Shown: positions 36,507 to 43,817 of the stretch, piece after piece | Numbering within the stretch: position 1 is the first letter of the stretch | How the letters are laid out: every line of letters starts with the position of its first letter | NCBI GenBank assembly: GCA_037045225.1 | Contig: JBAOHZ010000009.1 | Location: forward strand, 2,728,001-2,792,000 | DNA length: 64,000 nucleotides | Origin: Nitrospira sp. | GTDB taxonomy: Bacteria > Nitrospirota > Nitrospiria > Nitrospirales > Nitrospiraceae | Reading direction: 5' to 3' | Position numbers and translations under genes: made by a program | The notes under the pieces: generated by a model | Told to the model about the DNA's origin: nothing | Database searches by the model: none | Seen by the model: the letters and a program-made list of their open reading frames with translations, nothing else

Positions 36507-36561
36507 AGCATAGTCATCCCTCTTCACGGAGGTCTCACGAAATTGTCACATTTGTATCACG
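36507..36561 (-). promoter_or_regulatory. cld promoter with four 11-bp-spaced response-regulator sites
   Basis: On the plus strand TCACG, TCACG, TCACA and TCACG start at 36524, 36535, 36546 and 36557, each exactly 11 bp apart. A TATGCT -10 box lies at 36507-36512 (minus strand), with no recognisable -35 box. Direct repeats on one DNA face at 11-bp steps next to the -10 are the layout used by OmpR/PhoB-family activators. The regulator encoded at 38085-38804 is the obvious candidate. Confidence 0.7.
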
Positions 36562-36603
36562 CAGGGTGTTGGACCGGCCCATTAGGGCTTGGAACAACAG
36601 AGA

Positions 36604-38082
36604 CTAGGAATGAGCAGTGGGTAACTCAAAGATGATGATAGTTCCGACGTTTGGCGTACTCTCCGCACGAATTGTGCTTCCATGTAGCTCGATAATTCGC
36701 TTAGTGATGGCCAGCCCGAGCCCGGCTCCTCCTGACTGATTTTGTCGATTCGCTCTATAAAAGCGATCAAAAATATGAAGTAGGTGCCCAGCAGCGATAC
36801 CACAGCCAGTATCAGAAATGCGTACTGTGACCGAGCTGGCTTCGTGGCTTAACGAGATCGCAATCGAACCACCGCTTGCTGTGTAGCGGGTAGCATTATG
36901 GATTATATTTTCTAACGCCCGCTCGATGAGGCCGATATCGGCCTCCACAAATGGAAGATCATCTGGAAAACTACTCTTTAGGACTATCCCCTTGTTTGCG
37001 ACAGTGAGGAGAAACTTTTGACACACATCCTGGACGAGCTCGGCTAAAGAAAATTGTTCGCATTGAATGCGAGCTTCACGAGAATCTAACCGAGCCAATT
37101 CAAAGAGTTCCCCCACAAGTTCACTAAGCCGTTCGCTTTGTTTAAGTGCGATGTCCAAAAAGTTCCGATGTTCATCTCGTGTAAGTGCTCCTTCTTTCAT
37201 CAGTAACGTTTCCAAATACCCATGAAGGGATGCCAGAGGAGTCCGCAAATCATGCGACACGTTGGCCACCAATTCACGCCGAAGCATGTCCGTCTGTTTC
37301 AGAGTGGCCACCTGCTGGAGAATTCGTTGTACCATCCGATTGAATGTCGTCCGCAGGCGATCAATTTCATCACTGTGGCGCTCTGGTATAGAATCCTGCG
37401 GAGTTACCTCTAGCGCCTCTGAAAAATCGTTCTTCGCGAAAGTTTCCATTGTCGAGGCTAGCTTACCTAGCCTCCTTGTAAGCATGTTGAATAGAAAGAG
37501 ACCGGCCAAGAGAGCAAACACTAAGCCGGTGAGTGCTGCCCAGAGACTCAGACGGAGAATGTAGCTCCGTTGCAGCATGTCGGCAACGGAGTCATATTCT
37601 TCTCCGCCAAGGACAATGTACAAATATCCCGTTGGCTGTCCGTGCAAGGGTATCGCAGAGACAGAAAAGACCTTCTTCCGAGTCACATCACGAGGATCGT
37701 CACCGAGAATAGGATATGTGTCCGCTTTGCTCAGGAAGTGATGTATTGGCTCCAACGACACGGACGAGCGCTTGACCTTCTCAGCGGGAGCAGAGAAGTT
37801 GACTATCACTCCATTTGCGTTAAGCAAATACATTTCAATGCTCGGATTGACAACCATGAGCAGGTGAAATAGTTCTTTCAGAGCATAGGGACTCACCTCC
37901 CCTTGGCTGCTTAGCAGCTGGTCGGCAACGATGTTTCTGGCCAGTGCGCGGTTCAGCTTCTGATTCACTTCCTGCTGATACATGCGTGTCGTAAAGACCG
38001 TTAGGAGGGTGTATAAAATCCCAACCGCACAAAACAGGAAGAGCAACACAAGGGCGAGTTTGCCGTAAAGTGACCGCGACAT
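36604..38082 (-). CDS. Sensor histidine kinase
   Basis: 492 residues. Helix 1 (about 8-30), a periplasmic sensor region (about 35-175), helix 2 (about 178-200), HAMP (about 200-255), HisKA with NVSHDLRTPL (His near 274), and HATPase with N-box NIIHNATRY, DTGCGI and GAGLGLA. It phosphorylates a partner response regulator, surely the one encoded 2 bases upstream. The periplasmic domain is not a named family. Placement beside cld suggests it senses chlorine oxyanions or a related stress in the periplasm (inference). Confidence 0.88.
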   Translation of the reverse strand: MSRSLYGKLALVLLFLFCAVGILYTLLTVFTTRMYQQEVNQKLNRALARNIVADQLLSSQGEVSPYALKELFHLLMVVNPSIEMYLLNANGVIVNFSAPAEKVKRSSVSLEPIHHFLSKADTYPILGDDPRDVTRKKVFSVSAIPLHGQPTGYLYIVLGGEEYDSVADMLQRSYILRLSLWAALTGLVFALLAGLFLFNMLTRRLGKLASTMETFAKNDFSEALEVTPQDSIPERHSDEIDRLRTTFNRMVQRILQQVATLKQTDMLRRELVANVSHDLRTPLASLHGYLETLLMKEGALTRDEHRNFLDIALKQSERLSELVGELFELARLDSREARIQCEQFSLAELVQDVCQKFLLTVANKGIVLKSSFPDDLPFVEADIGLIERALENIIHNATRYTASGGSIAISLSHEASSVTVRISDTGCGIAAGHLLHIFDRFYRANRQNQSGGAGLGLAITKRIIELHGSTIRAESTPNVGTIIIFELPTAHS

Positions 38083-38084
38083 GG

Positions 38085-38804
38085 TCAGTCCTGTAAGGGA
38101 GATGCTTCTATTTCACAGAATTTGTACCCGACGCCCCACACGGTCAAAATAAAGTCAGGCTTGGCGGAATCCTTTTCAATCTTGGCGCGCAATCGGTTGA
38201 TATGGGAATTCACCGTATGTTCGTAGCCGTCGTGACCGTAACCCCAGACCGCATCGAGAAGCTGAGTACGGGTATAAACCCGGCCAGGATGGAGAGCAAA
38301 CTGGAGGAGTAAATCGAACTCTTTGGCCGTGAGATCCCGCGGGCTGCCTCCTACTGTGACCTTTCGTTTCTCAACATCGATATACAGGCCCTCCGCGCGG
38401 ATTGTTTTCTGAAGATCTTGCGTCTTATCCCTGAATGCTTCAGAGCGCCGGAAAAGGGCCTTTACGCGTGCGAGCAACTCTCGAACACTAAATGGTTTGG
38501 TCAGATAGTCGTCAGCGCCGACTTCTAGCCCAAGCACCCGGTCGATTTCTGAGGACTTCGCAGTCAACATGAGGATGGGTGTGTAGGAGGGCAGCGACCG
38601 AATCTGCCGGCATATCTCTAATCCGTCAATGCCTGGAAGCATCACGTCGAGAATAATGAGGTCATATCTCTTCGAGAGCACATATTGAAGGCCCTCCACC
38701 CCAGTTTTGGCGATCTCTACGACATATGCTAAATCGGTCAGATGCATCCCCAGGAGGCGACCAATATCCAAGTCGTCTTCTACTACAAGAATGTGTTTAG
38801 CCAT
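38085..38804 (-). CDS. OmpR/PhoB-family response regulator
   Basis: 239 residues from the ATG at 38804; an upstream in-frame GTG is possible. The receiver domain has VVEDD, phospho-acceptor Asp in LIILDVMLPG and Lys in YLTKPF. The C-terminal winged helix has LTAKEFDLLLQFALHPGRV and VNSHINRLRAKIE. Such dimers bind direct repeats spaced 11 bp. Matching TCAC repeats occur upstream of this gene and of cld. Confidence 0.92.
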   Translation of the reverse strand: MAKHILVVEDDLDIGRLLGMHLTDLAYVVEIAKTGVEGLQYVLSKRYDLIILDVMLPGIDGLEICRQIRSLPSYTPILMLTAKSSEIDRVLGLEVGADDYLTKPFSVRELLARVKALFRRSEAFRDKTQDLQKTIRAEGLYIDVEKRKVTVGGSPRDLTAKEFDLLLQFALHPGRVYTRTQLLDAVWGYGHDGYEHTVNSHINRLRAKIEKDSAKPDFILTVWGVGYKFCEIEASPLQD

Positions 38805-38840
38805 GATCACCACATGATCGAGAGAGGATGAGGAATGGCT

Positions 38841-38869
38841 TTAGCATAGCGTCCATCACAAAATCATCA
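38841..38869 (-). promoter_or_regulatory. Promoter of the two-component operon with two 11-bp-spaced repeats
   Basis: TCACA at 38854-38858 and again at 38865-38869, 11 bp apart, precede a TATGCT -10 box at 38841-38846 on the minus strand. They match the repeats before cld, which suggests autoregulation. The distance from nearest repeat to -10 is 7 bases here and 11 at cld. A TATGCTAAA box also occurs upstream of the DUF2203 gene (near 48500-48510), so the -10 alone is not specific. Confidence 0.6.
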
Positions 38870-39035
38870 CAGACCGTGCTTATTGTGGGGCTGAGACAAG
38901 AGATCTCTGAGCCGCAGAAGCCGGATGGCCGTAAGGCTTCAATCGATAACGTGTTACAGTTTATACAATGGCTCCTTGAGGTCCGAAAGGGTTGGCTACT
39001 TGGTGCAAATCTCTCCCGGCGGCTGTAGATGAAGG

Positions 39036-39287
39036 TTAGAAGTGGAATTTGCGAGTGGTGAGCCCTGCACACGAGCAACAGAGAAAGATCTCTCGTGCTA
39101 CGCCGTCCCCCTGATAGCAGATGCAACCCCACATCGGATCAGCCTGACAGAACTCACAGAGCCGTTCTTTGCCGTGTTCAGAGCAAAGCCAGCCTTTGCG
39201 AGCCCGATCATAAATGACACCAGTCCGTCCGCAAGAGGTGGGACCGAACAAGGAATTGATCATTTTGACGCAAGTATGGCTGCTCAT
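39036..39287 (-). CDS. Cys-rich small protein of the element
   Basis: 83 residues with nine Cys, several in pairs suited to zinc (LCSEHGKERLCEFC, CICYQ, CCSC). No known family. It overlaps the stop of the upstream Rep-like gene (ATGA). A decayed relative lies in the left remnant element (32900-33035), so it is a conserved part of this element type. A zinc-ribbon DNA-binding or replication accessory role is a guess. Confidence 0.55.
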   Translation of the reverse strand: MSSHTCVKMINSLFGPTSCGRTGVIYDRARKGWLCSEHGKERLCEFCQADPMWGCICYQGDGVAREIFLCCSCAGLTTRKFHF

Positions 39288-40030
39288 GGCTTACTCGATG
39301 TGAGGCCTTTCCCGAGGGTTAATTGCAAAACAAACCCGTTATAGAGAATCGCGTGCCCCGCCAGGAGGTCTTCCCAGGTTTTGACTAAGACGATGCGAGG
39401 GATTTCTAATTCCCCTCGAATCCGTCGGAAGACATTACGACTGGACCATTGGTTTCTCATCTCTTCCCACAGAGTGCTCATCGGGAAGCCGAGAGAGCGC
39501 TTCCAGGACCAACACATGTTGACGTACCCGGATTGATCCTGGACGTATTGACTGATGACATACCGGCTCAAACGATTACGTGACCGCTGCCCCGCCTCAT
39601 AGGCCTTAATCCAGACCACTGGGGCGCCATGCAAGGCTTCCCATTGCGCGGAAAGCCACGGTTGGGCAATCCAGAAGCGCCGATGACGTTCGCCGTCTGG
39701 GACCCGCCAGGCCCAAAAGATATGCAGCACTCCATGGCCCTCTTCTGTGCGGACTTGGTAGTACTCCAAACCTCGATAACCTAGCTGGCGCTCGATTCGC
39801 TGGCGTAGTTGCTTGTGATGATAGGTCAGTTTGTCCGCCTGTCCGCCGTCCGCAGTCGAAAGCGTGACCCACAGCACCTGAAAGTGATGGGCTTCCCAAA
39901 ACCACAAGAGCGAGCGAATCCGCTGATAGCCTCGTTTCTGCTTACGTGACCATTCCGGTCTGACAGGGCGACCACCGGATTGAGGCGCATGAGGTGTTGA
40001 CTCGAACCTGGAGGAATACGGCTCAGACAT
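39284..40030 (-). CDS. Replication-initiator-like protein of the element
   Basis: 248 residues from the ATG at 40030, which has a GGAG site; the longer frame to 40210 runs over another gene. Basic N-terminus, then WVTLSTADGG, YYQVRTEEGHGVLHIFWAW and, about 75 residues on, a Tyr-rich stretch LSRYVISQYVQDQSGYVN. The layout (a strand with His residues, then Tyr) recalls rolling-circle initiators, but a strict His-x-His motif is not present. The call rests mainly on position between small genes and an XRE repressor. Alternative: an uncharacterised DNA-binding protein. Confidence 0.45.
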   Translation of the reverse strand: MSEPYSSRFESTPHAPQSGGRPVRPEWSRKQKRGYQRIRSLLWFWEAHHFQVLWVTLSTADGGQADKLTYHHKQLRQRIERQLGYRGLEYYQVRTEEGHGVLHIFWAWRVPDGERHRRFWIAQPWLSAQWEALHGAPVVWIKAYEAGQRSRNRLSRYVISQYVQDQSGYVNMCWSWKRSLGFPMSTLWEEMRNQWSSRNVFRRIRGELEIPRIVLVKTWEDLLAGHAILYNGFVLQLTLGKGLTSSKP

Positions 40031-40217
40031 GAAATATCTCCAAAGGTGCAGGTTGGGACGAGAGAGCCGGTAGAGAGGGCTCTGTGGGGTTAGTGGAAAG
40101 GCCGACAGGCTTTGAGGAGAGTCGTCGCGCACCCTGGAGAAGAAGAGACCGCAACAAGTAGGTGTGTTCTTCACGTGCCTGCGGATCGACTGGAACGAAA
40201 TTAATTTCAATGTTCAT
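40023..40217 (-). CDS. Small coupled gene of the element
   Basis: 64 residues beginning MNIEINFVPVDPQAREEHTY. Its start overlaps the XRE gene end by 11 bases, and its stop overlaps the next gene's start (ATGTCTGA), so all three would be translationally coupled. The second half is Ser/Pro-rich. No family is recognised. Confidence 0.45.
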   Translation of the reverse strand: MNIEINFVPVDPQAREEHTYLLRSLLLQGARRLSSKPVGLSTNPTEPSLPALSSQPAPLEIFHV

Positions 40218-40476
40218 TATGGTGCCCATTGGGCAACACATCGGTACAGCAAGGATCTAAGGTCGTTTCGGGCTGTAACTGAAACAGTTCATCCACGGTG
40301 CAACCAAAGTACTCTGCCAGTTGCAGGGCGACGAGCAGGCTGGGGACTGCCTTTCCCTGCTCAAGCTTTGTGACATAGGAACGGTTCACCCGTATTCTGC
40401 GTGCAAGGGCGGCCTTGGAAATGCCGCGCTGGGCTTGTCGGGCTCGCCATTCTTTCAGATGGTTCTTAATCATCAT
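40207..40476 (-). CDS. XRE-family transcriptional regulator
   Basis: 89 residues. A helix-turn-helix of the Cro/CI type fills most of it (ISKAALARRIRVNRSYVTKLEQGKAVPSL, then LAEYFGCTVDELF). The C-terminus has DPCC. It is first in a minus-strand operon leading to the Rep-like and Cys-rich genes, and is divergent from a second XRE gene. This resembles a phage or element copy-number switch. Confidence 0.82.
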   Translation of the reverse strand: MMIKNHLKEWRARQAQRGISKAALARRIRVNRSYVTKLEQGKAVPSLLVALQLAEYFGCTVDELFQLQPETTLDPCCTDVLPNGHHNEH

Positions 40477-40541
40477 CCTCCTCCGTGAAGGGCACTATAG
40501 AGAGTCGTTGCCCAACGGTCAATAGAACTGTTCATTTTTCG

Positions 40542-40571
40542 TTGACTGCTGGACAACATTTCAGGTATAGA
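40542..40571 (+). promoter_or_regulatory. Promoter in the divergent XRE control region
   Basis: TTGACT at 40542 and TATAGA at 40566-40571 with an 18-base spacer place the transcript start at about 40578, practically at the ATG at 40580. Inverted half-sites GTTG...CAAC occur at 40507-40516 and 40541-40557 and are candidate operators for the flanking regulators. Confidence 0.5.
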
Positions 40572-40579
40572 GTGGTCCT

Positions 40580-40960
40580 ATGAATAATCCAGAGATGAAT
40601 CGAGATACCCCACAGGTCCCCCACGGATTCCGCACCTTGGTAAAAAGGCAAATGGAAACGGTTAACCTCAGTCTCAGGACCGTGGCCAGTGAAGCCGGGA
40701 TTTCGCCGGCCTATCTTTCTCGGCTGTTATCGGGCGAACGGGGACTCCCGCCAGACGATACCCTCATTCTGAAATTGGCGGAGGTCCTTCGCGTCGATCC
40801 GCCCGAGCGGCTGCTTGTCGAAGCGAAGCGCGTCCCAGATTTGCTGCTCCCGGCACTGTTGAGTGCACACGAAGCAGTCTCCAGGGCAGATCTTAAGGAA
40901 GCGATGAAGCAGTTGCAGGCGGTGATCCTCAATCAAAGGAAAAAGAGAGGACGTCGATGA
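40580..40960 (+). CDS. XRE-family regulator
   Basis: 126 residues. Helix-turn-helix at about 28-65 (LRTVASEAGISPAYLSRLLSGERG), then a helical extension with basic end RKKRGRR. It overlaps the ImmA/IrrE gene by 4 bases. XRE plus ImmA/IrrE pairs in mobile elements commonly form a repressor with the protease that inactivates it. Confidence 0.82.
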   Translation: MNNPEMNRDTPQVPHGFRTLVKRQMETVNLSLRTVASEAGISPAYLSRLLSGERGLPPDDTLILKLAEVLRVDPPERLLVEAKRVPDLLLPALLSAHEAVSRADLKEAMKQLQAVILNQRKKRGRR

Positions 40961-41526
40961 AGACTATTTCCGGTCTGCTCGCCTCGTTCATTCATTGGTT
41001 GCGACGACCGGAGCGCTTTATTCAGAAACTCCAGGCCGTCTATCCCCACTGTCAAACGCTCCCTTTTCACCATCAAGAAGAAGCCGCCGCTAATCAAGGG
41101 GTAGAGGTCCTGGAGACCACGTTTGGGCCTAAGATTGAGGGCATCACGACACGTGACGAAGGCCAGGTTATGATTGTGCTTCGTCGTGGATTAAACCCGT
41201 TGAACCGGCAGTTTGTCATCGCCCACGAACTGGGGCATGTCCACTTGCACCTTCCCGAAATGAGGGAGCCCGATACACAGCTATCACTTAATCGGAATGA
41301 TCATAGAGACATCGAGGCAGACGCCTTTGCCCTAGTCTGGCTTATGGGATCATTGCCCAAGGAGCGACTTGCACCGGAGGTCTTACTGTATGTTCTCAAT
41401 AATCGAGGGATGGCATGGCGCGCGGTCCGTGTTATTTGCTACGTGTCTTGGTACCACCAGCGAATCCGCCTAGCCAATAGGCTGGAACGAGCCCTGTTAG
41501 GCCTCCAGGCGAAAGGAACAGCATAA
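40957..41526 (+). CDS. ImmA/IrrE-family metallopeptidase
   Basis: 189 residues. The zinc-peptidase motif HELGH (His90, Glu91, His94) is followed by a downstream Glu in DIEADAFAL. In ICEBs1 and related elements ImmA cleaves the neighbouring XRE repressor under DNA damage. The same logic is likely here because the genes overlap (ATGA upstream, TAATG downstream into the recombinase). Confidence 0.85.
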   Translation: MKTISGLLASFIHWLRRPERFIQKLQAVYPHCQTLPFHHQEEAAANQGVEVLETTFGPKIEGITTRDEGQVMIVLRRGLNPLNRQFVIAHELGHVHLHLPEMREPDTQLSLNRNDHRDIEADAFALVWLMGSLPKERLAPEVLLYVLNNRGMAWRAVRVICYVSWYHQRIRLANRLERALLGLQAKGTA

Positions 41527-43070
41527 TGGCGATTGCACCTGCTCCGACTATTTGCGGCCTCTACACGCGTGTCTCCACTCGGAATCAAGCCGACACGGAA
41601 TACAGTTCCCTCGAAACCCAACGCGAGAAGCTTGAGGCCTACTGTAAAAGCCAGGAACAGTATGTCGTCTATCGCGTCTATGAAGATGCGGGCTTCTCAG
41701 CCGACACGATGAATCGACCCGCCTTGAAGGAGTTACTGCAAGATATTCGGGCTGGACGGATTACCTGCGTGTTGGCCTACAAAATTGATCGACTGACCCG
41801 ATCCGTGAAGGATTTTCATGTCCTGATGGATTTATTTGACCGCCATGGGGCCAAATTCGTGTCCATCACGCAGAGCCTCGATACGCATCATCCAATGGGA
41901 CGATTGCTGCGGAATATTTTGTTGGACTTTGCCCAGTTTGAACGCGAAATGACGGCGGATCGTACCCGAGACAAAATGCAGCAACGGGCGACCAAGGGCC
42001 TGTGGAATGGCGGCAATATCCCCTTTGGCTATCAGAATGACGACAAGCGGTTAGTGAAGCACCCTCAGGAGTCTGCCTGCGTGCAGTTCATGTTTCAATT
42101 CTTCGCGCAAGATCCCTCACTGACCCGCCTACGCGCGGAGCTACATCGTCGTGGATGGTATTCACGGTCTGGCAAGCCTTGGGGGAAGATGACGATTGAT
42201 TACATTCTCAGCAACCCCACCTATCAAGGAAAAGTACAGTTTAACGATCAGGTTTTCCAGGGCGAGCATGAGGCCATTGTGGAGGAGGGGCTCTTCCATA
42301 AAGTGCAGTCGATGGCCCGAGAACATACCCGAGCTGAAACGAAGATCCAAAGAGCGTTTCTTTTAAAGGGACTGCTGAAATGCAGCGTATGTCAGTCAGT
42401 GATGACCCCGCACTACACGCAGAAGCGTCGAAAGGATCAGTCCATTAATCGCATCCCATACTACCGCTGCACCAAGACGATGCATCAGAACAATGCGGTC
42501 TGTACGGTCAAGGCCCTCAATGCTGACGCTGTAGAACGACAGGTTATTGAATACCTGTCCACTCTGAGTCAGCAGGCCGAGTGGGTGAAAGGGACTGTGG
42601 AGGAGTTGAACCGGGATCAAAAAGAGCAAGTGCGACCGCTTGAACAGGAAGCCATTCGCCTCAAGGCGAGCCTGGACCGGCTAGAAAGAGAAATAGATAG
42701 GTTGGTGCGAGGGGTAGGGCAGGGAACGGTTTCAGTGCAACGCCTTGAGAAAGAGATGCATCGTCAGCACAAAGAACAGCAGGGCTTAGAAGCCCAGTAC
42801 CAAGCCGTGCAACGGCAGATCCAAGAGCATTCCGCGAGGGAGTACGATTCAGAGATCGTTTTACGAAATCTGAAAGATTTTCAAAGGGTTTTCGCAGCGC
42901 TGCTACCGAAAGAACAAATGGAGGTCCTTCGGTGTCTTGTGAGGGATATCGTCGTATACCCCGACAAGCTCGTCTTCAATATCTTCGAGCTTGCCGAGGT
43001 AGGGACGAGTTCGCAGCAGCGTAAAGGTTGGCTCCCCGGGCAGGACTCGAACCTGCGACCAGCCGGTTAA
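41526..43070 (+). CDS. Large serine recombinase (integrase)
   Basis: 514 residues. The resolvase/invertase domain has the catalytic Ser17 in YTRVSTRNQ, then YKIDRLTRS and the Arg-rich helix. A recombinase domain, a zinc ribbon (CSVCQSVM ... YYRCTKTMHQNNAVC) and a coiled coil (about 355-440) follow. It integrates and excises the element. The last 14 codons (GQDSNLRPAG ending) lie within tRNA-Asn on the opposite strand, so the C-terminus is supplied by the target site. It closes the XRE-ImmA operon. Confidence 0.92.
   Translation: MAIAPAPTICGLYTRVSTRNQADTEYSSLETQREKLEAYCKSQEQYVVYRVYEDAGFSADTMNRPALKELLQDIRAGRITCVLAYKIDRLTRSVKDFHVLMDLFDRHGAKFVSITQSLDTHHPMGRLLRNILLDFAQFEREMTADRTRDKMQQRATKGLWNGGNIPFGYQNDDKRLVKHPQESACVQFMFQFFAQDPSLTRLRAELHRRGWYSRSGKPWGKMTIDYILSNPTYQGKVQFNDQVFQGEHEAIVEEGLFHKVQSMAREHTRAETKIQRAFLLKGLLKCSVCQSVMTPHYTQKRRKDQSINRIPYYRCTKTMHQNNAVCTVKALNADAVERQVIEYLSTLSQQAEWVKGTVEELNRDQKEQVRPLEQEAIRLKASLDRLEREIDRLVRGVGQGTVSVQRLEKEMHRQHKEQQGLEAQYQAVQRQIQEHSAREYDSEIVLRNLKDFQRVFAALLPKEQMEVLRCLVRDIVVYPDKLVFNIFELAEVGTSSQQRKGWLPGQDSNLRPAG
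43021..43038 (+). repeat. Right 18-bp direct repeat within the tRNA-Asn 3' end
   Basis: Identical to 33701-33718. It covers the end of the recombinase frame and the last ~10 bases of the tRNA gene, as expected for an attachment site. Confidence 0.7.
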
Positions 43071-43104
43071 CAGCCGGCTGCTCTACCAACTGAGCTACCG
43101 GGGA
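43029..43104 (-). tRNA. tRNA-Asn (anticodon GTT)
   Basis: A 76-nt cloverleaf: acceptor TCCCCGG/CCGGGGA with encoded GCCA, D-arm GCTC/GAGC, anticodon stem-loop CCGGCTGTTAACCGG giving GTT, and T-arm with GTTCGAGTC. It remains intact after integration of the neighbouring element. Confidence 0.97.
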
Positions 43105-43167
43105 ATGAAGATGTTCAAAATGGAATCGGCATTCTAGCAAAACTAAAGGGAGAAGGGGGAGACTTTT

Positions 43168-43437
43168 TTAGATCCCGAAATCATCCGTTTCGTCTTCATC
43201 GGACGAGGCGTCCGTATTGCCTTCCGCCAGCGCGGCAAAATGTTTTGCCCAGGTGAGATAGAGGTTTCCGCTATCTCGCATCGTATCCGCGGCTTTAACA
43301 AGTTTCTCTGCCAGTTCAGGATCCTTCCCGCCGGCATGGATCGTCGCCGCTTGCCGTTCGATGGCCTTGGGATATTCGTTCAGGAGGCCAGCGATATCAC
43401 GGAGGAGCTCATCGAGCACATTGTCTTCTCGTTCCAT
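43168..43437 (-). CDS. Small acidic hypothetical protein
   Basis: 89 residues, helical, with an AGAGGA site before the ATG. It ends in an acidic tail (SSDEDETDDFGI). No family is recognised. It follows the oxidoreductase operon terminator, so it is probably a separate unit. Confidence 0.6.
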   Translation of the reverse strand: MEREDNVLDELLRDIAGLLNEYPKAIERQAATIHAGGKDPELAEKLVKAADTMRDSGNLYLTWAKHFAALAEGNTDASSDEDETDDFGI

Positions 43438-43462
43438 GGGTTCCTCTCAGTGCGCAGTTCAA

Positions 43463-43497
43463 GAAAAAGCCCCATAGCGTGGGACGCTATGGGGCCT
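43463..43497 (-). terminator. Intrinsic terminator of the oxidoreductase operon
   Basis: A perfect 11-bp stem GCCCCATAGCG/CGCTATGGGGC with a 5-base loop, followed on the minus strand by TTTTTCTT, about 20 bases beyond the last operon gene. Confidence 0.85.
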
Positions 43498-43515
43498 TGA
43501 GGCGACGCGGTTCGC

Positions 43516-43794
43516 TTAGCCTTGGTAGGCTTGTCCGAGGCCTGCGGACTCACCCTTGTGGCTCATCAACTGCCCCGTGGCGCTGACGGCCTGCATCTCA
43601 ATCGCCTCGTGTTTGGCGGCGTTGCAGACGACGACGCACAGTTCACACCCTTTACAGCGATCAATCGTGACCTCCGCCACCATCTTGGTTGAATTTAGAT
43701 CCAAGCAGTTGGCTTCCGGGCAGTACATGATGCAGAGGCGGCAGCCCTTCTTGGCCACGCACTTCTCGTCGATCACTTGCGCTACGTTATACAT
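43516..43794 (-). CDS. 2-oxoacid:ferredoxin oxidoreductase, delta (ferredoxin-like) subunit
   Basis: 92 residues. Two Cys clusters: CVAKKGCRLCIMYCP near the N-terminus and CKGCELCVVVC later, as in 4Fe-4S ferredoxin-type delta subunits; the first cluster's leading spacing is slightly altered (CxxxxGCxxCxxxC). It carries electrons from the TPP-containing subunit to ferredoxin. It is the last gene of the five-gene operon. Confidence 0.85.
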   Translation of the reverse strand: MYNVAQVIDEKCVAKKGCRLCIMYCPEANCLDLNSTKMVAEVTIDRCKGCELCVVVCNAAKHEAIEMQAVSATGQLMSHKGESAGLGQAYQG

Positions 43795-43817
43795 GCGACG
43801 TGGTTCCTTCTCTCTCG

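Larger units (their letters stand above)
33719..43038. mobile_element. Integrated element at tRNA-Asn carrying chlorite dismutase
   Basis: About 9.3 kb bounded by an identical 18-bp repeat at 33701-33718 and 43021-43038, the right copy lying in the 3' end of tRNA-Asn. It contains an Mrr-like membrane protein, chlorite dismutase with a two-component system, a replication-like operon (40476 down to 39036), divergent XRE regulators, an ImmA/IrrE peptidase and a serine recombinase next to the tRNA. Base composition is visibly lower in G+C than the flanks. A related, decayed element abuts on the left. The exact left edge is inferred from where similarity between the two recombinase copies ends. 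Confidence 0.68.

Noticed and set aside
38828..39028. 66-residue plus-strand frame containing SIDNVLQFIQWLLEVRKGW
   Set aside because: The text looks slightly protein-like and may be a tiny relic, but it covers the two-component promoter, has no ribosome site and matches no family I know.
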